From NCBI GenBank assembly GCA_023451855.1, contig JAEXXY010000413.1, positions 1 through 11,943 on the forward strand: a stretch of DNA of 11,943 nt, given 5' to 3'. Positions 6,859 to 11,943 of this stretch are shown here, one piece after another (position 1 is the stretch's first letter; the number at the start of each line of letters is the position of its first letter). The notes beneath the pieces are model-generated. The model had not been told where the DNA came from, searched no databases, and saw only the letters and a list, made by a program, of their open reading frames with translations. This DNA comes from Actinomycetes bacterium (GTDB lineage Bacteria; Actinomycetota; Actinomycetes; Actinomycetales; Dermatophilaceae). The position numbers and the translations under genes are program-made.

Positions 6859-7491
6859 TCACGTGCTGCGGCTGCGCCGATAGCGCCGGGACAGATGGGC
6901 ACCCAAGGGGGGAATCAGGAGGGCCACCGCCCAGATCGCCGCCAGAGCAAGCCATACGTTGTCCCACCTCTTGGCGAACGTGAGGGTCACGGCCACGATC
7001 GCCGCCACAGCCGCCCCGGCAATGGGCCCGGCAGAAGAGTCGTCGCGCTCGATGTGGGCGTGTTCCCTGCCGGTTGGGGGTGGGCCGGCACCTTCTGGGG
7101 CACGGCGATCCGGGAGACTTCGGAGACGCAGCCGGAAGTCCGGGCCCATGGCTCGGACGCCGACGTGCAGCACCCAGATGACCCCACACGTCGCCAGCCC
7201 GCCCAGGGCCGCGGCACGCCAGGTGGCTTGGAGCCCATAGCCGCCGGCCGCGCCCGTGACCGCAGCCACGACCAGTCCTGCCGGCTTGGGGTACGGCCCG
7301 GGGGACGCGACGCGCCGCCGGGTGAGGCGATGGTGGACCAAGGCCAAGATCCCCACGGCGATGAGGACGGCGAACACGACAAAACCAAGAGCCTCGACGT
7401 CAACCAAGACGATCGCGGTGGCGAGGACGGTGATCGCCGCCACGGAGGGAACTACTGGGTGGCTCCGACTCCACCGTGAGATCTGGTCCAC
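6859..7491 (-). CDS. Unrecognised six-helix membrane protein
   Basis: 210 residues from the GTG at 7491, with GGAG about 10 nt upstream (minus-strand sequence ggagatgagatgct before GTG). I do not recognise the family. Hydrophobic segments lie at about 13-30, 36-53, 70-88, 92-112, 153-171 and 178-196. A hydrophilic loop at about 113-152 carries basic, Pro-rich sequence and ends in HIERDDSS. The tail is strongly basic (HLSRRYRRSRST), which suggests an inside C-terminus. There is no signal peptide, no catalytic motif that I can name, and one cysteine (C102). It lies between two Septum_form-like genes and points the opposite way: convergent with the first, divergent from the second. A shared role at the membrane is possible but is inference only. 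The even hydrophobic periodicity and the ribosome site support it as real over the competing plus-strand frames. Confidence 0.7.
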   Translation of the reverse strand: MDQISRWSRSHPVVPSVAAITVLATAIVLVDVEALGFVVFAVLIAVGILALVHHRLTRRRVASPGPYPKPAGLVVAAVTGAAGGYGLQATWRAAALGGLATCGVIWVLHVGVRAMGPDFRLRLRSLPDRRAPEGAGPPPTGREHAHIERDDSSAGPIAGAAVAAIVAVTLTFAKRWDNVWLALAAIWAVALLIPPLGAHLSRRYRRSRST

Positions 7492-7656
7492 AGCATCTCA
7501 TCTCCAGACATCGCGACCAACTGCGAGCAATGGACAAGCCAGGCGTCCCTCCACCGATTCTACCGAGGCACAACAGAATCCGTTCGAAGTCAGCCAATTT
7601 CGCGCTCGAGAACCAGCCCGAATCCGGCGCACCTGAGCGCTCCCCACGACGGACCG

Positions 7657-7686
7657 TTGCTGCTCTCGGTGTGCCGGTGTCACCAT
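7657..7686 (+). promoter_or_regulatory. Possible promoter for the PH/Septum_form gene
   Basis: TTGCTG (7657-7662), an 18-nt spacer and CACCAT (7681-7686) resemble a housekeeping promoter. A transcript from it would begin about 17 nt before the ATG and include the ribosome site. The wider gap, 7492-7709 (218 bp), must also hold the promoter of the divergent minus-strand gene. It is visibly AT-richer than the flanks (57-60% GC in hand-counted blocks), and nothing else in it was recognised. Confidence 0.3.
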
Positions 7687-7700
7687 GGTCGGAGGACCCG

Positions 7701-7705
7701 GGAGG
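7701..7705 (+). promoter_or_regulatory. Ribosome binding site deciding the 7710 start
   Basis: GGAGG (7701-7705), preceded by a second GGAGGA at 7691-7696, lies just before the ATG at 7710. It favours this start over in-frame starts up to 234 bp upstream, whose added sequence (Pro/Arg/Ser-rich) does not look like protein. Confidence 0.6.
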
Positions 7706-7709
7706 GGCC

Positions 7710-8843
7710 ATGGGCGTCGAACTCACCGAACCACTGCGGACGTCAGCCCTCGCCGTGCATGGGCGGACGCGATGGTGGACGACATCCTCCGGACTACTGG
7801 TCGCGCTGGCCTACGGTGCGATGTTCTGGTGGACCTCATTTGTCCTCGGCGCTCACTCACCCACTCGCTGGGCGTGGACAGCGCTCGCCGTCCTCACGCT
7901 CGTGGTCTCGGTGCGGAACTTCCGCCGCGGAGTGAAGGCCGACGGTCGTGGCATCACCGTCAGGAACCTCATCCGCCGCTACGAGATCGCCTGGTCGGAT
8001 CTCAGCGGAATCGACTTCAAGCAGGTGGACACGCCGGCGATAAGTGCCGTGTTCTACCGCCTCGTCTTCCTGCGCCGCGACGGCTCCCGGGTCACGGCGG
8101 ACGCACCCGGAGGCGGCAAGGAGCCCGGTGAGACGCTCTTCGTCCTGCGCGATCGGCTGCTGGACATGCAGCGTGCCGCGCTGTCCGGAACGGCGACGCC
8201 GGATGCGTCCGAGACGACCGCAGTGGCGGCTCGGTTCCCGCTCGCGCGCGTGGCGGCATTCCTTGCAGGCGTGGCAGCCGCTGCCGTTGTGTTCGCCGTG
8301 ATCGCCGTGTCACGGAGCGGCACGCAGCCGGAACCGGCAACTCCTCTGGCAGCTCTCGGCACGACGAGCACAGCGGCGACAACCTCGTCAACTCCCACCC
8401 GACCTGCGACACCGACTCGGCCGTCCGCGACCCCGTCCCTGAAGTCGACAGCGCCTACTCCGCCACTGTCCAAGCCCAAACGCGTCTACTGGGGCGACCT
8501 GCGGCGCGGCATGTGTGTGCGTGAGCCGTCAAGCAACACAGGGACCTCCGTGAATGTGGTCGACTGCCGGGCCGCCCATGACTACGAGGTGATGTCACGA
8601 GAACGATTCCGAGGCGTCAAGAAGTGGACTGGCGACGCGGCGATGGACAGAGCCGCAACGAAGCAGTGCGAGCCAGCCTTCGCCAAATATGTCGGCACCG
8701 AGTTCGCCAACTCGTTGTACGAGATCTACCCCCTCTATGCGGAGAAGCCCAGTTGGATCTCGGGCTATCGCGTCCTCATCTGCACCGTGTACGACCCGTA
8801 CAGCGACCGGCTCGACCGTTCCCTTCGCAACGCACGCGAGTAG
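7710..8843 (+). CDS. Membrane protein: bacterial PH-like domain plus Septum_form-like four-cysteine domain
   Basis: 377 residues. Two helices (about 28-45 and 52-69) lead into a bacterial PH-type domain (about 70-157; KADGRGITVRNLIRRYEIAWSDLSGIDF is the recognisable opening, near the bPH_6 group). A third helix follows at about 178-201, then a Thr/Pro/Ser-rich linker (about 202-258). The outer domain (about 259-377) has C269 (RGMCV), C286 (VDC), C320 (KQC) and C358 (LICTVYDP), plus AHDYEVM at about 289-295. The Septum_form family commonly shows an 'H.yEV' motif and paired cysteines. The PH-like part should face the cytoplasm and the cysteine domain the outside. The outer domain is homologous to that of the 6191-6811 protein. 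Function is unknown; an envelope sensor or scaffold is inference. The lower GC matches the neighbouring patch. Confidence 0.82.
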   Translation: MGVELTEPLRTSALAVHGRTRWWTTSSGLLVALAYGAMFWWTSFVLGAHSPTRWAWTALAVLTLVVSVRNFRRGVKADGRGITVRNLIRRYEIAWSDLSGIDFKQVDTPAISAVFYRLVFLRRDGSRVTADAPGGGKEPGETLFVLRDRLLDMQRAALSGTATPDASETTAVAARFPLARVAAFLAGVAAAAVVFAVIAVSRSGTQPEPATPLAALGTTSTAATTSSTPTRPATPTRPSATPSLKSTAPTPPLSKPKRVYWGDLRRGMCVREPSSNTGTSVNVVDCRAAHDYEVMSRERFRGVKKWTGDAAMDRAATKQCEPAFAKYVGTEFANSLYEIYPLYAEKPSWISGYRVLICTVYDPYSDRLDRSLRNARE

Positions 8844-8899
8844 CGCCAGGCAACATCAAAGGGCGTTCAGCATCGGACCGTGAGGCATGGATCGCCCGG

Positions 8900-8911
8900 T
8901 AGCGTTCGGGC
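8900..8911 (+). promoter_or_regulatory. -10 element of a probable leaderless start (8912 gene)
   Basis: TAGCGT (8900-8905) matches TANNNT and is followed by exactly 6 nt before the GTG at 8912. There is no Shine-Dalgarno. This is the usual arrangement for leaderless actinobacterial genes. No clear -35 was found. Confidence 0.5.
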
Positions 8912-9415
8912 GTGAGCACCGATGGGCAGCAGGCGGATCCGGTCTTCGATGTCGATGCCGACCGCGCGGCGGTGCGTGACGTCGTCGACGCGTTCCTCGA
9001 CGCGTTCCGGTCGGGCCCGGAGTCGCCCCAGCGGCTTGACCGGCTGCGGACGCTGCTTCTGCCCCAGGCGGTCGTCGTCCGCACGTGCGGCCTCGACCTC
9101 GGCGTGCACGACGTCGAGTCGTTCATCGCGCCGCGCGAAGCCCTCCTGTCCGGCGGTTCCCTCGTCGACTTCCACGAGTGGGTGCTCGCCGGGCGCATCG
9201 ACGTGTTCGGCGACATCGCGGCCTGGTTCGGGGCCTACGCCAAGGAGGGCGTCCATGACGGCGAGCCGACTGCGGGCCGCGGCATGAAGTCGATACAGCT
9301 CGTCCGCACTCCGGAAGGCTGGCGCATCAGCGCCGTCGCGTGGGACGACGAGCGTCCGGGCCTCACCCTGCCGCCGGGCCTCGACGGCGGTGACACGGCC
9401 ACGCCCGACGAGTAG
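8912..9415 (+). CDS. SnoaL/NTF2-like small protein
   Basis: 167 residues starting MSTDGQQADPVFDVDADRAAVRDVVDAFLDAF. The long first helix, then LLPQAVVVRTCG, DVESFIAPREALLSGG, a strand series (VDFHEWVLAGRIDVFGDIAAWFGAYA) and a final RGMKSIQLVRTPEGWRISAVAWDDER match the cone-shaped alpha-beta fold of the NTF2/SnoaL superfamily (DUF4440-like). Such proteins are small cyclases, isomerases, hydrolases or binding proteins. No catalytic His/Asp pair can be assigned with confidence. It is probably cytoplasmic, with no signal peptide or helix. The GTG has no Shine-Dalgarno but has TAGCGT placed for leaderless expression. The next gene begins about 60 bp downstream, after a tandem repeat, and may be co-transcribed. 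GC content returns to the high level of the first half of the window. Confidence 0.8.
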   Translation: MSTDGQQADPVFDVDADRAAVRDVVDAFLDAFRSGPESPQRLDRLRTLLLPQAVVVRTCGLDLGVHDVESFIAPREALLSGGSLVDFHEWVLAGRIDVFGDIAAWFGAYAKEGVHDGEPTAGRGMKSIQLVRTPEGWRISAVAWDDERPGLTLPPGLDGGDTATPDE

Positions 9416-9430
9416 GTTCGCCTCGCAGGA

Positions 9431-9514
9431 CCCTTCCGAGGAGACCCTTCCGAGGAGACCCTTCCGAGGACTCCCTTGCGAAAGACGCCTGCCGAGGACG
9501 CCCTGCCGAGGACG
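9431..9514 (+). repeat. 14-bp tandem repeat with GAGGA cores, over a gene start
   Basis: CCCTTCCGAGGAGA occurs at 9431-9444 and 9445-9458, and again at 9459-9472 with the last two bases changed. It then decays into three looser copies to 9514 (CCCTTGCGAAAGACG, CCTGCCGAGGACG, CCCTGCCGAGGACG). Each good copy contains GAGGA, a Shine-Dalgarno core. The array starts 15 bp after the NTF2-like gene's stop and runs past the TTG at 9476. Confidence 0.9.
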
Positions 9515-10090
9515 GTGGTGACGGTGCCGGACGAGAGACCTCCGGACGCGGTGCGCCGGTCCCACCTGCACGACGACCTCATGGCCGAGTACTACCGGAT
9601 CGCCGACATCGTCGCCTCGTTCGACCAGCGGCTCCTGACGATCAAGAGCTGGGGCGTCACGTTCGCCCTGGCCACCCTCGGCCTCGGCTTCCAGCAGGAC
9701 CACTACGGTCTGTTCCTCGTGGCCGCGGCGAGCGGCCTCGCCTTCTGGCTCATCGAGGCCTCGACCAAGCTGCACCAGATGCGCTACTACCCGCGCATGG
9801 GCGACATCGAGGTGATCGCCTACGAGCTCTACGGCGAGGAGACCGCGAACGGACGCGTCTCGGCGCCCCTCATCGACTGGAGCTGGTACACCGCGTGGCC
9901 GCGGGTGCGAGGCGGCGCGTCGAAGGGCGACCCGCGCGTCCCGCGTCCGTGGAAGGACGTCAACGACACGCCCGGCGCCAACCGGCGCATCCTCCTCTAC
10001 CCGCACGTCGCCCTGCCGCACGCCATCACGCTGCTGCTCGGCGGGATCCTGTTCTGCTTCGGGCTGGCCGGGTCGTTCGGCCCGATCTGA
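9476..10090 (+). CDS. Unrecognised three-helix membrane protein
   Basis: 204 residues if begun at the TTG at 9476, which has GAGGA five nt upstream. GTG codons at 9515, 9518 and 9524 follow another GAGGA (9508-9512) and are equally possible, giving about 188-191 residues. The stretch before HDDLMAEYYRIADIVASFDQRL looks unconserved because it is made from the repeat. Helices lie at about 58-72 and 77-94 as a hairpin (KSWGVTFALATLGLGF, then LFLVAAASGLAFWLIEAS), and a third at about 180-200 ends at the C-terminus. Between them is a soluble segment of about 85 residues (KLHQMRYYPRMGDIEVIAYELYG, DWSWYTAWPRVRGG). I do not recognise the family. The layout recalls small two-helix-hairpin membrane proteins with a cytoplasmic segment. 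The coding call is firm; the start is not. Confidence 0.75.
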   Translation: MRKTPAEDALPRTVVTVPDERPPDAVRRSHLHDDLMAEYYRIADIVASFDQRLLTIKSWGVTFALATLGLGFQQDHYGLFLVAAASGLAFWLIEASTKLHQMRYYPRMGDIEVIAYELYGEETANGRVSAPLIDWSWYTAWPRVRGGASKGDPRVPRPWKDVNDTPGANRRILLYPHVALPHAITLLLGGILFCFGLAGSFGPI

Positions 10091-10143
10091 CGCGGAATTC
10101 TCGCCTCCTGTCCCCTCACCTCTTCTCCGCGCCCCTCCCTCCC

Positions 10144-10179
10144 TTGCCGCGCAGCGCGCGAGGTGCGCATGCTCGGAGC
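10144..10179 (+). promoter_or_regulatory. Possible promoter, leaderless start of the DUF427 gene
   Basis: TTGCCG (10144-10149), an 18-nt spacer and CATGCT (10168-10173), then 6 nt to the ATG at 10180. The GGAG just before the ATG is too close (about 1 nt) to serve as a ribosome site, so leaderless expression is the better reading. Confidence 0.4.
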
Positions 10180-10956
10180 ATGGCCATCGACCTGCACCAG
10201 CAGTGGTTCCGCGACCTCGGCGAGCTGCGCTACGCCGCGACCCCCAAGCGGTTGCGTGCGCTCCTCGACGGCCGGACCGTCATGGACACCCGTGACGCCC
10301 TCCTCGTCTACGAGCCCCGACGCATCGTGCCCTGGTACGCCGTGCCGCCGGCCGACCTGCACCTGACGCTGACCGAGCACGACCCCGCGCCGGTGCCGGA
10401 GATCCGCGCGCCGGTCCTCGCGCCCCGCCACAACGAGTGGCACACGGTGCCGGGCCGCTCACTGCACCTCGACGGTCACGGCGAGGTCGCCTTCCGGCCC
10501 GACGACCCGGCGCTCGGCGGCCGGGTTCTGCTGCAGTGGCACCCGTTCGAGTGGCTCGAGGAGGAGGAGCCGGTCATGGGCCACCCGCACGACCCGTTCA
10601 AGCGGATCGACGTGCTGCGCAGCGACCGCCACGTGCGCGTCGAGGTCGGCGGAGTCGTCGTGGCGGAGTCATCACGGCCGATGATGCTCGTCGAGACGAG
10701 CCTGCCCGTGCGCTGGTACCTGCCGCGCGAGGACGTCCGACTCGACCTGCTGACACCGTCGCAGACGCACACCGTCTGCGCCTACAAGGGCGTCGCGTCC
10801 TACCTCAGCGCCGACGGCGCCCCCGACGTCGCCTGGTTCTACCCCGACCCGCTCCACGACGCCCTGCCGGTCAAGGACCTGGTGAGCTTCTGGCGCGCCG
10901 CCGTCGTCACCGTCGACGGCCGACGCGTCGACACCTCGATGCCGGGTGAGCCCTGA
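10180..10956 (+). CDS. DUF427 protein with two domain copies
   Basis: 258 residues starting MAIDLHQQWFRDLGELRYAATPKRLR. The C-terminal half is a standard DUF427 domain: RVEVGGVVVAESSRPMMLVE (about 153-172), LPVRWYLPREDVRLDLL (about 175-191), TVCAYKGVASYLS (about 198-210) and APDVAWFYPDPLHDALPVKDLVSFW (about 214-238). The N-terminal half carries a weaker copy: LLDGRTVMDTRDALLVYEPRRIVPWYAVPPADL (about 28-60) follows the same 'vDG..v.d...al.v.e......wY.p..d' plan. Two-copy DUF427 proteins are common in actinobacteria. The family is a small beta-rich fold with no settled biochemical role. There is no signal peptide or helix, so it is probably cytoplasmic. The start is set by homology; an open frame extends upstream into the previous gene but is not coding there. 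Confidence 0.87.
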   Translation: MAIDLHQQWFRDLGELRYAATPKRLRALLDGRTVMDTRDALLVYEPRRIVPWYAVPPADLHLTLTEHDPAPVPEIRAPVLAPRHNEWHTVPGRSLHLDGHGEVAFRPDDPALGGRVLLQWHPFEWLEEEEPVMGHPHDPFKRIDVLRSDRHVRVEVGGVVVAESSRPMMLVETSLPVRWYLPREDVRLDLLTPSQTHTVCAYKGVASYLSADGAPDVAWFYPDPLHDALPVKDLVSFWRAAVVTVDGRRVDTSMPGEP

Positions 10957-10996
10957 GCCCTCACCGGCTGCTCCCACCACGGGAGCAGCACGCGAG
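10957..10996. repeat. 40-bp hairpin element, copy 1
   Basis: It begins on the base after the DUF427 stop. Its core is CTGCTCCC-accac-GGGAGCAG (10968-10988), a perfect 8-bp stem with a ninth G-C pair outside. It matches copy 2 at 36 of 40 positions. It may serve as a terminator for the convergent genes on either side, but it lacks a U-tract. Confidence 0.85.
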
Positions 10997-11037
10997 GAAA
11001 CCGGGACGGCTCACCTGGCCGCCACCCCCATCCCCAC

Positions 11038-11077
11038 GCCCTGACCAGCTGCTCCCAGCACGGGAGCAGTACGCGAG
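11038..11077. repeat. 40-bp hairpin element, copy 2
   Basis: Its core is CTGCTCCC-agcac-GGGAGCAG (11049-11069). The 8-bp stem is identical to copy 1 and the outer pair is a G-U wobble instead of G-C. The four differences from copy 1 lie in the loop and flanks, none in the stem. The two copies are 81 bp apart, start to start. Confidence 0.85.
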
Positions 11078-11129
11078 CGGCGGGCGGCCCCGAGGGTCGC
11101 CACCGACTCCGACACCGCGCGTCAGCACC

Positions 11130-11156
11130 CGCCCTTGTCAGAGGCGCCCTTGTCAG
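11130..11156. repeat. Short direct repeat at the 3' end of the 11153-11614 gene
   Basis: CGCCCTTGTCAG occurs at 11130-11141 and 11145-11156, with a related CGCCCTTGATGA at 11161-11172. On the minus strand each full copy reads as a TGA stop followed by CAAGGGCG, so the end of the gene seems to have been duplicated just past its own stop. Confidence 0.7.
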
Positions 11157-11614
11157 TACTCGCCCTTGATGACGAAGTACGAGCCGCGGATCGTCCCGGC
11201 GAGCTTGGACTTCTGGCGCGCGAACTTGAACGCCGACAGCTCCTCGGGCGCGTCCATCCCGTCCGAGAGCTTGAACCCGACAGCACGCTTGCCCCCGTCG
11301 GCGACGGTGTACATGACGTTGACCGACAGGCCGGACTCGTAGAAGACGTACGCCATCCGGATGCCGTCGACCTCGAACGCCGTCGCCTCGAGCGCAGCCG
11401 AGGCGATGACGATGTCACGCTCCTCCTTCAGGACGCGGCTCACGAAGTCGACGGTGTCCTTCGCCTCCGCTGCAGGCTCGGTGGTGAAGGTGTGGTCGTA
11501 CTTGTTCTTGTAGTAGCGGGCCTCGTTGGCCCGCAGGCCGGCGAGCGCCTCCGCGTGCGGCGAGGACTCGAGCCCCACCGTGGAGACCTCGCTGAAGTCG
11601 ACGACGTAGGACAT
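11153..11614 (-). CDS. Unrecognised 153-residue soluble protein
   Basis: It starts MSYVVDFSEVSTVGLESSPH at the ATG at 11614, which has a perfect GGAGG five nt upstream; a GTG two codons earlier overlaps that ribosome site and is less likely. I do not recognise the family. The protein has no signal peptide, helix or cysteine. It looks like a mixed alpha-beta domain: an alpha-rich first half (AEALAGLRANEARYYKNKYDH, then DTVDFVSRVLKEERDIVIASAALEA) and strand-rich second half (GIRMAYVFYESGLSVNVMYTVAD, RAVGFKLSDG, GSYFVIKGEY). Charged residues are abundant. The stop is followed by a duplicated copy of the terminal sequence (see the repeat at 11130). It is convergent with the DUF427 gene and divergent from the HTH_42 gene at 11695. 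Confidence 0.75.
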   Translation of the reverse strand: MSYVVDFSEVSTVGLESSPHAEALAGLRANEARYYKNKYDHTFTTEPAAEAKDTVDFVSRVLKEERDIVIASAALEATAFEVDGIRMAYVFYESGLSVNVMYTVADGGKRAVGFKLSDGMDAPEELSAFKFARQKSKLAGTIRGSYFVIKGEY

Positions 11615-11619
11615 GACCA

Positions 11620-11624
11620 CCTCC
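11620..11624 (-). promoter_or_regulatory. Ribosome binding site for the 11614 start
   Basis: On the minus strand, GGAGG is followed by 5 nt and the ATG. It is the clearest Shine-Dalgarno in the window and fixes the start. Confidence 0.75.
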
Positions 11625-11681
11625 GGATGCGACGCCTGGACGTCACGAGGCTAGTGCCGCGCGGGCGTCGGTGGATCGGTC

Positions 11682-11694
11682 TAGGGTCGGCGGC
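11682..11694 (+). promoter_or_regulatory. -10 element of a probable leaderless start (11695 gene)
   Basis: TAGGGT (11682-11687) matches TANNNT and is followed by 7 nt before the ATG. No Shine-Dalgarno is present. No clear -35 was found. Confidence 0.5.
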
Positions 11695-11943
11695 ATGGCG
11701 CTGCCGGAGCTGTCGATCGACCAGGCACGACGCGTCGCGGTGCACGCACAGCTGCTCGACGCCCCACGCCCCACCGAGCTGCTCGACGTCGTCGACCGGC
11801 TGACGATGCTGCAGATCGACCCCACCGCGGCGGTCGCGCCGAGCGCCGACCTCGTGCTGTGGTCGCGGCTCGGCCCGACCTACCGGCCCGCCGACCTCAC
11901 GGCTGCGCTCGACGAGCGTCGCCTGCACGAGACGGTCGCCTAC
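11695..11943 (+). CDS. YcaQ-like HTH_42 DNA glycosylase, 3' end cut off
   Basis: 83 residues before the window ends. MALPELSIDQARRVAVHAQLL is the usual HTH_42 opening ('ls..qARr.al.aq.l'), and DVVDRLTMLQIDPTAAVAPSADLVLWSRLG contains Q40-I41-D42. That is the Q-hydrophobic-D motif of YcaQ-type members, which are reported to unhook DNA interstrand crosslinks and remove bulky alkylated bases by base excision. AlkZ-type members have Q-hydrophobic-Q instead. The following YRPADLTAALDERRLHETVAY fits the family up to the expected RGTxH(L)-type segment, which lies beyond the edge. About 300 further residues would be expected. This is a distant relative of the 4887-6059 protein, but here the catalytic positions are kept. 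Confidence 0.82.
   Translation, partial: MALPELSIDQARRVAVHAQLLDAPRPTELLDVVDRLTMLQIDPTAAVAPSADLVLWSRLGPTYRPADLTAALDERRLHETVAY

Noticed and set aside
7576..7594. A GTTCGAA stretch resembling a tRNA T-loop, as a possible island attachment site
   Set aside because: The flanking bases do not form a T-stem, and no acceptor, D or anticodon arm can be found nearby.
7476..7709. An in-frame upstream extension of the PH/Septum_form gene
   Set aside because: The added sequence is Pro/Arg/Ser-rich with no pattern, overlaps the start of the divergent gene, and the ATG at 7710 has a good ribosome site.
9431..9514. A CRISPR-like array
   Set aside because: The 14-bp units abut directly with no spacers, and no cas gene is present.
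8867..10021. A minus-strand open frame of 384 codons opposite the NTF2-like and three-helix genes
   Set aside because: Composition is typical of an antisense shadow (Arg, Gly, Val, Asp), it covers a tandem repeat, and the plus-strand frames show folds or helices.

Overview
The window looks like a chromosomal stretch of a high-GC actinobacterium (Actinomycetota, perhaps Micrococcales; the order is inference). Supporting signs are strong GC bias at third codon positions, frequent GTG starts, several starts with no Shine-Dalgarno but a -10-like hexamer 6-7 nt upstream (the leaderless pattern), and families common in that phylum: tandem BatA-like VWA proteins, rhomboid-like/DUF2156 fusions, HTH_42 winged-helix proteins, Septum_form and DUF427 proteins. 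No rRNA, tRNA, CRISPR array, insertion sequence or phage gene was seen.

Layout. (1) 1-1970: two membrane-anchored VWA proteins on the + strand, the first cut by the window edge and the second starting on the base after its stop; in this phylum such pairs usually follow MoxR and DUF58 genes, which would lie to the left. (2) 2038-4161, minus strand, convergent with the VWA pair: a 707-aa polytopic protein with a rhomboid-like N-terminal half and a C-terminal lysyl-phosphatidylglycerol-synthase-type (DUF2156) domain. (3) 4307-6059, plus strand: a small YfcE-like metallophosphoesterase, then an HTH_42 (AlkZ/YcaQ superfamily) protein whose catalytic motif looks lost. (4) 6191-8843: a patch of lower GC holding two membrane proteins with the same four-cysteine Septum_form-like extracellular domain, on either side of an oppositely oriented six-helix membrane protein. 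(5) 8912-10956: an NTF2-like protein, an unrecognised three-helix membrane protein whose start lies in a 14-bp tandem repeat rich in GAGGA, and a double DUF427 protein. (6) 10957-11152: a convergent gap with two copies of a 40-bp hairpin element. (7) 11153-11614, minus strand: an unrecognised 153-aa soluble protein. (8) 11695 to the end: the start of a second HTH_42 protein, with an intact QID motif typical of YcaQ-type DNA interstrand-crosslink glycosylases.

No classical defence or biosynthetic system is evident. Several genes concern the envelope (VWA pair, rhomboid/DUF2156 protein, Septum_form cassette), and two belong to a DNA-repair glycosylase superfamily. The most unusual items are the Septum_form cassette, the rhomboid-like/DUF2156 protein with retained Ser and His, the contrast between the two HTH_42 proteins, the ribosome-site-like tandem repeat at 9431-9514, and the duplicated hairpin at 10957-11077. 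No gap between genes exceeds 300 bases.
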